The notes under the pieces were generated by a model that saw only the letters and a program-made list of their open reading frames with translations, was not told the origin of the DNA and did no database searches. A stretch of 64,000 nt of DNA. It comes from an uncultured Pelagibacteraceae bacterium (GTDB lineage Bacteria > Pseudomonadota > Alphaproteobacteria > Pelagibacterales > Pelagibacteraceae). Position numbers and translations under genes: made by a program. Where the stretch lies: NCBI GenBank assembly GCA_902625035.1, contig CACNZK010000002.1:1-64000 (forward strand), in the 5' to 3' direction. Of the stretch, positions 35,902-43,877 are shown piece by piece (within the stretch, counting starts at the first letter, position 1; each line of letters begins with the position of its first letter).

Positions 35902-36321
35902 TTATTTCTCCTCTAATGCAGCCTTAACTTCTGGTGGCATATAATTTTCGTCATGTTTAGCTAAAATCTTTGTAGCTAAAAAAAAATTTTTATCTTTTAA
36001 GTATCCTTCAGCAACAACGCCCTTCTCCTCAGCAAAGAGATTCGGCACAACCCCAGAATAAACAACATTTATCTCATTTTTAAAATCTGTAACAATAAAT
36101 TTTATTTCATTTGAAATTATAGTTATAGAGTCTTTTTTAACCATCCCACCTATTCTAATTTTTTTCTCAACAATTTCACTTAAAGTTTTAATTTCTGTTG
36201 GGGACTTAAAAAAAATAACGTTTTCCTCTAAAGACTTAATTAATAAAAATACGGATAACGCTATAGTTGCTAATATTAATAATAAGAAAAAAAATCTTAA
36301 TTTAACCTTTCGCCCATACAT
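35902..36321 (-). CDS. ccmE: haem chaperone CcmE
   Basis: The 139-residue protein has an N-terminal anchor after a basic stretch ([23 protein letters not shown]), an OB-fold domain ([33 protein letters not shown]) and the haem-binding His in [13 protein letters not shown]. It carries haem covalently in the periplasm between CcmC and CcmF. It starts 10 bases after ccmD and ends 2 bases before ccmF. Confidence 0.96.
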   Translation of the reverse strand: MYGRKVKLRFFFLLLILATIALSVFLLIKSLEENVIFFKSPTEIKTLSEIVEKKIRIGGMVKKDSITIISNEIKFIVTDFKNEINVVYSGVVPNLFAEEKGVVAEGYLKDKNFFLATKILAKHDENYMPPEVKAALEEK

Positions 36322-36331
36322 GTTTCAAAAG

Positions 36332-36559
36332 TTAAATATTTGAAGTATTTGACAAAATTTCTTTATTTATACTTTGAGATTTGGCAAAAGCTGCTCTCTC
36401 AGTATCTAACGATCCAAATTTCGTTATAAATTTATTTTTTTCTTTTTTGTATTGAATTTTAATAATTAAAAAAAGTGTCAAAAAACTTAATAAAGTAAAT
36501 GAAAATGCTGACCAAACATAGAGTCCGTATCCATTCATAAAAAATAAATTCTCAATCAT
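36332..36559 (-). CDS. ccmD: haem exporter protein CcmD
   Basis: The 75-residue protein has a single helix preceded by NGYGLYVWSAFSFTLLSF, the CcmD signature (GxYxxYVWxAY), followed by a basic cytoplasmic tail. It assists release of holo-CcmE from the CcmABC complex. It overlaps ccmC by 4 bases. Confidence 0.88.
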   Translation of the reverse strand: MIENLFFMNGYGLYVWSAFSFTLLSFLTLFLIIKIQYKKEKNKFITKFGSLDTERAAFAKSQSINKEILSNTSNI

Positions 36560-37263
36560 AACCTATCTAACCCTTTATTTTTAATTTTTATCAGTTCTGT
36601 ATTATATTTCATTAAAAAAATCAGTAGAGAAAATAGGGCAAATGCCGCAGTCATTGTTAATAAAGGAAAGAGCATTGATATGTGAATTGACGACTTCGAG
36701 AGTATGTTAATTGAAGCGGGTTGATGCAATGTATTCCACCAGTCAACCGAATACTTTATTATTGGAACATTAATTATTCCTAAAATTGTAATAACTGATG
36801 TAACTTTAAACACTTTGTCGTTATCTTCAAAGATTCTCCACGCAATAAGGTACATGATGTAAAACAATACTAATATTAACATTGAAGTTATTCTTGCGTC
36901 CCAAGCCCACCATGTTCCCCAAGTAGGTTTACCCCATATTGAGCCAGTCACCAGAGCTATTATATTAAATACTAATCCAGAGGGTGCTAAACTTTTTGCA
37001 ATTAAAAAAAAATTTCTTATTTTAAATATGTATCCAACTATAGATAAAAAAGTAATAGCTGAAAAAATTCCGAGTGAAATCCAGGCTGCTGGAACATGAA
37101 CATACATAATTCTGACTGAGTGACTCTGTTTATAATCCTCAGGAGATAATATTAACGCCTCTGTTAATCCTATGGAAAGAATGACGATAAATAAAAATAA
37201 GACGTACTTAGGAGCTTTCGATGTTATTGAAAAAATTTTACTTGGTTCAAAATATTTAAACAT
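36556..37263 (-). CDS. ccmC: haem exporter/handling protein CcmC
   Basis: The 235-residue protein has six helices and the haem-binding motif GKPTWGTWWAWDARITSML between two periplasmic histidine regions (YVHVPAAW and WWNTLHQPASI). It loads haem on CcmE. It is the first gene of the ccm operon here. The usual ccmA and ccmB genes are not in front; hspQ and a structured spacer precede it instead. Confidence 0.96.
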   Translation of the reverse strand: MFKYFEPSKIFSITSKAPKYVLFLFIVILSIGLTEALILSPEDYKQSHSVRIMYVHVPAAWISLGIFSAITFLSIVGYIFKIRNFFLIAKSLAPSGLVFNIIALVTGSIWGKPTWGTWWAWDARITSMLILVLFYIMYLIAWRIFEDNDKVFKVTSVITILGIINVPIIKYSVDWWNTLHQPASINILSKSSIHISMLFPLLTMTAAFALFSLLIFLMKYNTELIKIKNKGLDRL

Positions 37264-37285
37264 ATATGAGATTATTTTTATTATG

Positions 37286-37394
37286 AAAAAACTGCCTGAT
37301 CAAGAATGCTAGAGGGAGATAATAACGAAGGGTAAATTAGTAGCACCCTTGATCAGAATTAACCTTAGAAAACCACATTGCTGTGTCAAAGGTT
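37286..37394 (-). ncRNA. structured spacer between hspQ and ccmC: leader or small RNA candidate
   Basis: On the minus strand AACCTT/AAGGTT (37394-37361) encloses CACA-GCAA-TGTG with a GNRA loop. A perfect 9-bp stem CTGATCAAG/CTTGATCAG (37356-37348 with 37304-37296) encloses 43 bases and is followed by GCAGTTTTTT (to 37286), like an intrinsic terminator. CACATT at 37407-37402 can pair with AATGTG (37379-37374) instead of the GNRA hairpin, so two folds compete. The 161-base spacer is otherwise empty. Such features suit a ccm leader that attenuates transcription, or a separate RNA ending before ccmC. No known family is recognised. Confidence 0.45.
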
Positions 37395-37424
37395 TGAGCT
37401 AAATGTGTTAAAAAAATGATTTAT

Positions 37425-37745
37425 TTAATTAGATAGCTTGAAATAGCTAGATCCTTTTTTTCCGGAGAAAATTTCCTCAATCAGAGGATGTTTTATTGGT
37501 TCATCTGAGTCATCCACTAATAGATTTTGCTCAGAAACGTATGCCTCATAAGTAATTTCATCATTCTCAGCTAACAGATGATAAAAAGGCTGATCTTTTC
37601 TAGGTCTTACATTTTTTGGAATGGATTGATACCATTCTTCTGAATTATTAAATTCAAAATCAACATCGTAAATCACACCTCGAAAGTCAAAGTGTTTATG
37701 TTTCACTATATCACCAATTGAGAATTTAGCTTTTTGAATTGCCAT
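37425..37745 (-). CDS. hspQ: heat shock protein HspQ (YccV family)
   Basis: The 106-residue protein has KFSIGDIVKHKHFDFRGVIYDVD, then RPRKDQPFYHLLAEND and YEAYVSEQNLLVDD, the complete HspQ/YccV ('hemimethylated DNA-binding') domain. Known members bind unstable DnaA or act as specificity factors for Lon protease. It is alone on the minus strand, with its divergent neighbour yciB 89 bases away. Confidence 0.9.
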   Translation of the reverse strand: MAIQKAKFSIGDIVKHKHFDFRGVIYDVDFEFNNSEEWYQSIPKNVRPRKDQPFYHLLAENDEITYEAYVSEQNLLVDDSDEPIKHPLIEEIFSGKKGSSYFKLSN

Positions 37746-37833
37746 TATGTTTAGTATGGGTATTTAAAAACAAAAATCAATAAGAAAAATTAAAAGTTTC
37801 TAAGAAAATATTATTTATGTTAATATCTTATCT

Positions 37834-38385
37834 GTGAACAAATCTTTTTTAAAGTTTGTAACAGATTTTGGACCTCTAGTAATTTTTTTTTACTACTACT
37901 ACGATAGTGGAAAAGACTTAAAAATTGCTATTCCCCCATTTATTGTTGCGACAATAATTGCATTGGCAATTGTTTGGTTTTTAGAAAAAAAAATACCAAA
38001 GGTTCCATTACTAAGTGGAGTTTTAATCACTTTCTTTGGTGGCTTAACAATCTACTTTGATAATCCAGTTTTTATTTATATTAAACCAACAATTATAAAC
38101 ATTCTATTTGCATTCGCTCTGATCTTTGGAAGATACTTCACAAATGAACCAGTATTAAAAAAATTAATGGGTAACTCTATCTCACTCACTGATGAAGGTT
38201 GGGAAGTGTTAAATAAAAGATGGATATATTTCTTTTTTAGTCTTGCGATACTTAATGAGATAGTTTGGAGAACTCAATCTGAAGAATTTTGGGTAAATTT
38301 TAAAGTGTGGGGATTATTACCAATCACATTTATATTTACCGCTTTTCAAATAAGTTTAATAAACAAATATAAAACAAATGAATAA
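37834..38385 (+). CDS. yciB: septation protein A family (YciB)
   Basis: The 183-residue protein starts with GTG and has five or six helices. It shows LKFVTDFGPLVIFFYYYYDSGKD at the N-terminus, GGLTIYFDNPVFIYIKPTIIN and LNEIVWRTQSEEFWVNFKVWG, all typical of YciB/IspA. It is an inner-membrane protein linked to cell envelope and division in other bacteria. It overlaps the DUF2794 gene by 8 bases. Confidence 0.92.
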   Translation: MNKSFLKFVTDFGPLVIFFYYYYDSGKDLKIAIPPFIVATIIALAIVWFLEKKIPKVPLLSGVLITFFGGLTIYFDNPVFIYIKPTIINILFAFALIFGRYFTNEPVLKKLMGNSISLTDEGWEVLNKRWIYFFFSLAILNEIVWRTQSEEFWVNFKVWGLLPITFIFTAFQISLINKYKTNE

Positions 38386-38719
38386 TAATTTACGTCTTAT
38401 AATCGATAATGTTAATAAAAAGAATATTGAAGAGAAACATTTTTTTGAGAAAGATGAATTAAAGATTATTTTAGACCTGTATGCAAAAATGGTCTCCGAG
38501 GGATCATGGAAAGATTACGGGCTTAATATATCAAGTAAACAAGTCGGTTTTAGTGTTTTTAAGAATACTACAGAAAATGCTTTATATAAGATTTGCAAAA
38601 ATTTTAAGCCAAAAAATAAAAATCTTAAATACCTGATTACTGATGCTAATGGAAAAATATTCAGAAACTCCTCTGAGTTAAATAGTTTGTTAAAAAATAT
38701 TAATTGGAAAAAACTTTAG
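38378..38719 (+). CDS. DUF2794 family protein
   Basis: The 113-residue soluble protein reads FFEKDELKIILDLYAKMVSEG then SWKDYGLNI and GFSVFKNTTENALYKICK, the pattern of the alphaproteobacterial DUF2794 family ('F.r.EL..IL.lY.rmva.GeWrDYai...VFSvfRr..e.plY.I.K'). Its function is unknown. It is co-transcribed with yciB by overlap and converges with the following BAX-inhibitor-like gene one base apart. Confidence 0.85.
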   Translation: MNNNLRLIIDNVNKKNIEEKHFFEKDELKIILDLYAKMVSEGSWKDYGLNISSKQVGFSVFKNTTENALYKICKNFKPKNKNLKYLITDANGKIFRNSSELNSLLKNINWKKL

Positions 38720-38720
38720 A

Positions 38721-39485
38721 TTATCTTCTTTGACCAAAAAGTCTTAACAACATAATAAACAAATTAATAAAATCTAAATAAAGAGTCAACGCGCCCATTA
38801 CAGCTTTTTTACCCATCAACTCACCTGTGTCGCTTGCAGCATACATGTTCTTAATTTTTTGAGTATCGTAAGCAGTAAGTCCTACAAAAATTAAGACTCC
38901 TAAAATAGAAATTACAAAATACATCATTGAAGATTTCATGAATATATTAACAATTGATGCAATAATAATTCCGATTAAACCCATCATTAAAAAAGATCCT
39001 AATTTCGTTAAGTCTCTTTTAGTTGTATAGCCATAAATACTCATCGCTCCGAATGTAGCAGAACAAATGAAAAATACTCTTGTGATACTCATGCCAGTAT
39101 AAACTAATAAAATTGATGAAAGAGACAGACCCATTAATGCAGCAAAAATCCAAAAAGTTGTTTGTGCTTTGGCTGCACTCATTTTATTGATACCAAAGCT
39201 CATGTAAAACACGATTCCAAGCGGAGCTAACATTACCAGCCATTTTAACCCTGACATATATATCGCGTTACCCACTTGAGTTAGTCCAACTATAGAACCT
39301 GAACTATCCGTCACAACAGACATTTTAAAAGTTATAAGTGCAATTATCCCTGTCATAAGGATACCTGTTGCCATGTAGTTATACACTTTTAACATATAGG
39401 CCCTTAAGCCTTCATCTGTTACTACTGTTGATTGTTGGGCAGCTTCTTTTGCTCTACTTAGAATACCTTTTTTATTAAATTCCAT
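38721..39485 (-). CDS. Bax inhibitor-1 family membrane protein (YbhL/YccA-like)
   Basis: The 254-residue protein has seven helices, VVTDEGLRAYMLKVYNYMATGILMTG at the start and the family end LTAYDTQKIKNMYA followed by GALTLYLDFINLFIMLLRLFG. Members in bacteria are inner-membrane proteins related to the FtsH modulator YccA and the calcium leak channel YetJ. It stands as a single gene on the minus strand, with its start facing the aldo/keto reductase. Confidence 0.92.
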   Translation of the reverse strand: MEFNKKGILSRAKEAAQQSTVVTDEGLRAYMLKVYNYMATGILMTGIIALITFKMSVVTDSSGSIVGLTQVGNAIYMSGLKWLVMLAPLGIVFYMSFGINKMSAAKAQTTFWIFAALMGLSLSSILLVYTGMSITRVFFICSATFGAMSIYGYTTKRDLTKLGSFLMMGLIGIIIASIVNIFMKSSMMYFVISILGVLIFVGLTAYDTQKIKNMYAASDTGELMGKKAVMGALTLYLDFINLFIMLLRLFGQRR

Positions 39486-39571
39486 GATTAATTATATATA
39501 ATCTTTTAATAATTATTCAAGATATCAAAAAATAACAAAAAATAATAAATGACCAAAATTGCAAAAAAGTA

Positions 39572-40612
39572 ATGAATTACAAAAAATTAGGAAATACTGA
39601 CCTAGATGTAAGTACAATTTGTCTCGGTACAATGACCTGGGGTGAACAAAATTCAGAGAAAGAGGGTTTTGAACAAATGGATTTTGCTTTGAGCCAAGGA
39701 GTAAATTTTTGGGATACTGCTGAAATATATTCAATTCCAATGAAAGAAGAAACCTATGGTGAAACTGAAAGAATAATTGGTAATTGGTTTCAGAAAACAA
39801 AAAAGAGAAACGACATAGTTCTTGCTACAAAAGTATGTGGAAATACATCTAACAAATATATTAGGGGAGGCGGAAATAGCTTTGGCAAAAAAAAGATCGC
39901 GGAAGCTTTAGATGAAAGTTTAAAGAGATTAAAAACAGACTATATTGATTTATATCAACTTCATTGGCCTGAAAGAAATACAAATTTTTTTGGTGATTAT
40001 GGTTATGAACATGATGAAAACGATAAAAATTGGACACCTTTTGAAGAAATTTTAGAAAGTTTAAAAAAATTTATTGAAAAGGGTAAAATTAGATATGTGG
40101 GTTTGTCGAATGAAACTGCTTGGGGTCTATCTAAATTCCTCGAACTTTCAAAAATGAAAGGCCTTCCAAAAATGATGTCTGTCCAAAATCCTTATAATTT
40201 ACTTAATAGAACGTATGAAGTTGGTTTAGCGGAAATTTCAGTTAGGGAACAAAGTGGCTTATTAGCATACTCTCCATTAGCATTCGGATATTTAACGGGT
40301 AAATATAGAAATAATAAATTACCAGTAAATTCGAGAATGCAATTATTTAAAAATTTTAATAGATATAAAAATGAAAATGGCCAAAAAGCTATTAATGAAT
40401 ACTACAAGATTTCAAAAAAATATAATTTAGATTTCACTCAAATGTCCTTAAAATTCTGTGAAATTCAACATTTCACAACGAGTGTTATTATAGGGGCAAC
40501 GACAATGGAACAGTTGAAAACAAATATAGAAAGTGTAAATGTAAATTTAAACAATGATATAATAAATGACATTAATAAAATTCAAAAAAAATACCCTAAT
40601 CCATGTCCATAA
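39572..40612 (+). CDS. aldo/keto reductase (Tas-like)
   Basis: The 346-residue TIM-barrel enzyme has GNTDLDVSTICLGTMTWGEQN, the catalytic Asp-Tyr region WDTAEIYSIPMKEETYGETE, Lys in VLATKVCG, and YIDLYQLHWPER. The length and the loop insertion after TWGEQN match the Tas/YajO subgroup, NADPH-dependent reductases. It overlaps the IalB-like gene by 10 bases at its end. Its substrate cannot be inferred. Confidence 0.9.
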   Translation: MNYKKLGNTDLDVSTICLGTMTWGEQNSEKEGFEQMDFALSQGVNFWDTAEIYSIPMKEETYGETERIIGNWFQKTKKRNDIVLATKVCGNTSNKYIRGGGNSFGKKKIAEALDESLKRLKTDYIDLYQLHWPERNTNFFGDYGYEHDENDKNWTPFEEILESLKKFIEKGKIRYVGLSNETAWGLSKFLELSKMKGLPKMMSVQNPYNLLNRTYEVGLAEISVREQSGLLAYSPLAFGYLTGKYRNNKLPVNSRMQLFKNFNRYKNENGQKAINEYYKISKKYNLDFTQMSLKFCEIQHFTTSVIIGATTMEQLKTNIESVNVNLNNDIINDINKIQKKYPNPCP

Positions 40613-41118
40613 TTAAAAAAAAAATTTTTTATTTGCCAGTAATTATTTTAATTATTTTGACATCACACAGTTTTGCAAATGATATAAAAAAAATTGGAAA
40701 ATTTAAAGATTGGGAAGTTATGGTTATTTCTGATAATTCTGGGAAAGTATGTTTTGCTCAGTCTATACCGGTGTTACAGGCACCAAAAAAAAGTGAGAGG
40801 GATGCAAGATTGTTTGTAACTTTTAGACCTGGCGAAAAGATAAAAAATGAAATAAGTGCTACTGCTGGTTATGAATTTAATAAAAATAACTCAGTTTTAG
40901 CTACATCTGGTAATAATAAATTTAAATTCGACATCAAACAACAGGGTTTTGCTTGGATGACAAGTAATAAGAAAGAAAACATAATGGTCAAAGTTATGAA
41001 AAAAGGATCGAGAATCATGATTACTGGCTACAATGAAAAAGGATCACAAACCATAGATCATTATTCATTATTAGGCTTCACAAAAGCCTATAACTTAGCG
41101 AAAAAAAGTTGTGCATAG
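40603..41118 (+). CDS. invasion-associated locus B (IalB) family protein
   Basis: The 171-residue secreted protein has a signal peptide ending HSFA, then KIGKFKDWEVMVISDNSGKVCFAQS and LFVTFRPGEKIKNEISATAGYEF, typical of the alphaproteobacterial IalB family, and a terminal cysteine (KKSCA) that may pair with the first. In pathogens IalB relates to host-cell entry; in free-living relatives the family is common and its role unknown. It is 6 bases before the oxygenase-like gene. Confidence 0.83.
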   Translation: MSIIKKKIFYLPVIILIILTSHSFANDIKKIGKFKDWEVMVISDNSGKVCFAQSIPVLQAPKKSERDARLFVTFRPGEKIKNEISATAGYEFNKNNSVLATSGNNKFKFDIKQQGFAWMTSNKKENIMVKVMKKGSRIMITGYNEKGSQTIDHYSLLGFTKAYNLAKKSCA

Positions 41119-41124
41119 ATTTTA

Positions 41125-41790
41125 ATGAATGATGAGGTAAAAAATATTCATAATTTATGGCCGTTAAATATTGGCGACTTTCATAATAATGAACATCCTC
41201 AAATTAAAGAAGAATTACTAAATTTTTTCAAATCTTATGAAAAAAAATTACCTGATGGAAATAGTCAATTAAAAGATAAAAATCATGTAGGAAATCATAA
41301 TCTTTATCAAAGCAATTATGATCTACATAATGAAGATAGTGAAACACTAAAAAAACTTTTTCATTTTATTGCAAAATCTGTTTTAGATTTAAGTAAAATA
41401 GCAAACCATAAATTTATAGATAAACTAAGTGAAGAAGAAAAGAAATATAAAGTGAATATCAATGAATCTTGGTTTATTAGGTATAATAAAGGTGGTATCG
41501 TTTATCCACATCATCATGATGGTTTTAGTTGGTCATGTGTCTATTATGTTCAAGTAGGTGCTGATGCATCAATCAAAAATGGTTCTACTTATTTCATAAG
41601 ACCCTATAATACTACATCAAAAAATGATTTTGGTTCAAAGTATCTTAGAGAAGATACTCATTTATTCACTGCAAAAGAGGGTCGGCTTTTAGTATGGCCT
41701 AGTTTTCTTTATCACGGATCTCAACCTTACTCTGGTGATAAAGAGAGGGTGATTATCTCTGCAAACTTAACAGTTGATCTTAGAGATTAA
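41125..41790 (+). CDS. putative 2OG-Fe(II) oxygenase family protein
   Basis: The 221-residue protein ends in a double-stranded beta-helix pattern: YPHHHDGFSWSCVYYVQVG supplies HxD, RLLVWPSFLYHGSQPY the distal His, and ERVIISANLTVDL the 2-oxoglutarate-binding Arg. The start (IHNLWPLNIGDFHN) suits the small 'putative 2OG-Fe(II) oxygenase' family often seen in marine bacteria and cyanophages. Its substrate is unknown. It immediately precedes argG (stop and ATG abut). Confidence 0.8.
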   Translation: MNDEVKNIHNLWPLNIGDFHNNEHPQIKEELLNFFKSYEKKLPDGNSQLKDKNHVGNHNLYQSNYDLHNEDSETLKKLFHFIAKSVLDLSKIANHKFIDKLSEEEKKYKVNINESWFIRYNKGGIVYPHHHDGFSWSCVYYVQVGADASIKNGSTYFIRPYNTTSKNDFGSKYLREDTHLFTAKEGRLLVWPSFLYHGSQPYSGDKERVIISANLTVDLRD

Positions 41791-42969
41791 ATGTCCAAAA
41801 AAAAAATTGTACTTGCTTATTCAGGGGGATTAGATACCTCGATAATTCTAAAATGGCTTCAAGAAAATTATAATGCAGAAGTCATTTGTTACACAGCTGA
41901 TATAGGACAAAAGATTGATCGAAAAAAAATAATCAATAATGCCAAAAAATTTGGTGTTAAAAAGATAATTATTAAAGATTTAAAAAATCTTTTCGTAAAA
42001 GATTATGTTTTTCCAATGATACGAGGTAATGCAATTTATGAAGGTGTTTATTTATTAGGAACTTCAATTGCTAGACCATTAATTGCCAAAGACCAAATAA
42101 GAGTGGCAAAAAAATTTAAAGCATACGCAGTGTCTCATGGTGCAACTGGAAAAGGAAATGATCAGGTAAGATTTGAGCTTGGTTATCACTATTTTGGTCC
42201 TAAATTAAAAGTTGTTGCTCCTTGGAGAATTTGGAAATTAAAATCTAGAAGTGATTTGATCAATTATGCAAAAAAACATGGAATAACTGTTCCTAAAGAT
42301 AAAAAAGGTGCACCACCTTTTTCAGTTGATGATAATTTATTTCATACGTCAACCGAGGGTAAAATTTTAGAGAATCCAAAAAATTCAGCTCCAGAATTTA
42401 TTTTCCAAAGAACAACCTCTCCTGAAAAAGCACCAAGCAAACCAACTTTTATTTCAATCAATTTTAAAAATGGTGATCCTATTGGAATTAATGGAAAAAA
42501 ATTAAATCCTGAAAAAATTCTAACTAAATTAAATTTAATTGCTGGGAAAAACGGTATAGGAAGGGTTGACCTAGTTGAAAATAGGTTTCTTGGAATTAAA
42601 TCAAGAGGAGTTTATGAGACACCAGGTGGAACACTTTTAATTTATGCTCACAGAGCTATTGAGTCAGTAACATTGGATAAAGATACAATGCACAAAAAGG
42701 ACTTGATCATGCCTAGATATGCTGAATTAATTTATAATGGTTATTGGTACTCTAAAGAAAGATTTAAATTACAAAAAATCATTGATCAAAAAAGAAATAA
42801 AGTAAATGGATCTGTGAAACTTAAACTTTATAAAGGAAATATTACTATCCAATCTAGAATTACAAAAAGTAATGCATACTCAATGAAAAAAGTTTCTTTT
42901 GAAGAAAATAAAACATTTAATAAATCTAATGTTGAAAGATTTATTAATTATCACAAGAAAAAACTGTAA
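41791..42969 (+). CDS. argG: argininosuccinate synthase ArgG
   Basis: The 392-residue protein begins VLAYSGGLDTSIILKWL (PP-loop ATP site) and has AVSHGATGKGNDQVRFELGY, SVDDNLFHTSTEGKILENP and RFLGIKSRGVYETPGGT. It ligates citrulline and aspartate in arginine biosynthesis. The sequence is unusually lysine-rich at surface loops, like its neighbours. It ends an apparent operon; 63 bases follow before the next gene. Confidence 0.97.
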   Translation: MSKKKIVLAYSGGLDTSIILKWLQENYNAEVICYTADIGQKIDRKKIINNAKKFGVKKIIIKDLKNLFVKDYVFPMIRGNAIYEGVYLLGTSIARPLIAKDQIRVAKKFKAYAVSHGATGKGNDQVRFELGYHYFGPKLKVVAPWRIWKLKSRSDLINYAKKHGITVPKDKKGAPPFSVDDNLFHTSTEGKILENPKNSAPEFIFQRTTSPEKAPSKPTFISINFKNGDPIGINGKKLNPEKILTKLNLIAGKNGIGRVDLVENRFLGIKSRGVYETPGGTLLIYAHRAIESVTLDKDTMHKKDLIMPRYAELIYNGYWYSKERFKLQKIIDQKRNKVNGSVKLKLYKGNITIQSRITKSNAYSMKKVSFEENKTFNKSNVERFINYHKKKL

Positions 42970-43032
42970 TATTAATAAGTTTTAGGACAATTTATAGTTT
43001 GTTAAATTTATTTTTAGCTATATCTTAGAATC

Positions 43033-43491
43033 ATGGAATCACTTAAAAATTGGATGAGAGACACAGCAAACATTTTGTTTGATGATAGCAAAAATGATCT
43101 ACGTTCTCTTCCTAAAACTGTTAGGTTACAAATCTTATTGGTTTTAAGCTTTATTTGGACCACTGTTTTTAGTTTATATGTTTTTTCATACACAACATTT
43201 GTTTTTGGTTGGACGGGACTATTTTTAGCCCACATTGGTTTGATATTTGCCGTATATATGACCTTTAAACATTTTCATAGAGCAGAAGAAAACTCAGCTA
43301 GTGTCTTCAAAACAAAAAATTTTGACCCTTTCAAAATAATGGTACTTGTTTTTGTGATTGTATTTATATTTGTTTTTTCAAAAGGAATTGAAGTGTTAAC
43401 AAGTCCAAATCCATATTCTTATTCAATTCCATATGATGGTTCTTCAAAATCAGTATTTGAAAAATGGCTACCATTTAGTAAGGATAAGTAA
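43033..43491 (+). CDS. hypothetical membrane protein upstream of PsiE-like gene
   Basis: The 152-residue protein has a soluble N-terminal part (MESLKNWMRDTANILFDDSKND) followed by three helices (about 37-53, 57-76 and 100-118) and an extracytoplasmic tail rich in Pro, Tyr and Ser. No family is recognised. It shares a stop/start base with the PsiE-like gene (TAATG), so the two proteins are likely to work together. Confidence 0.7.
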   Translation: MESLKNWMRDTANILFDDSKNDLRSLPKTVRLQILLVLSFIWTTVFSLYVFSYTTFVFGWTGLFLAHIGLIFAVYMTFKHFHRAEENSASVFKTKNFDPFKIMVLVFVIVFIFVFSKGIEVLTSPNPYSYSIPYDGSSKSVFEKWLPFSKDK

Positions 43492-43871
43492 TGCAAAATA
43501 TAACGAAAAATTTACAACTGATTCTAATGTGCATTATTTTAGTAAGCACGGTGATTGCTGTTGGAATAGAGATAAAAAAAATGTTTGTAGATCAATCAGT
43601 TACTTTAGCAGATCTGCTGTTGATGTTTCTTTACCTAGAAGTTTTAGCAATGGTTAGAGTTTTTTGGGATCAGCAATCTATAAGTATTACATTACCTCTG
43701 TTGATAGCAATTACAGCACTAGCCCGATTTATTATTCTTCAAGGAAAAGAAATGGATCCCGCAGCGCTTGTTTATGAGGCTGTTGCTATAGTTCTTATTG
43801 CTGGAGCAATTGTAATCTTAAGATTAAGACATAGTGACAAGTTGGGTCTAAAGAAAAAAAAATCAAAATAA
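43491..43871 (+). CDS. psiE: PsiE-like membrane protein
   Basis: The 126-residue protein has four helices and resembles the phosphate-starvation-inducible PsiE family: VTLADLLLMFLYLEVLAMVRVFW is the diagnostic part ('adlLllFiylEvl.mv..yf'), followed by LPLLIAITALARFIIL. Its role is unknown beyond phosphate-starvation induction in E. coli. I see no Pho-box. It is 6 bases before the photolyase-like gene. Confidence 0.78.
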   Translation: MQNITKNLQLILMCIILVSTVIAVGIEIKKMFVDQSVTLADLLLMFLYLEVLAMVRVFWDQQSISITLPLLIAITALARFIILQGKEMDPAALVYEAVAIVLIAGAIVILRLRHSDKLGLKKKKSK

Positions 43872-43877
43872 TCAAAA

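Noticed and set aside
37286-37404. SAM-II or SAM-V riboswitch because GAGCTAAATG occurs on the plus strand at about 37396-37405
   Set aside because: Only the GCTAAA string fits. No matching pseudoknot is evident, and the gene downstream on that strand, yciB, has no methionine link.
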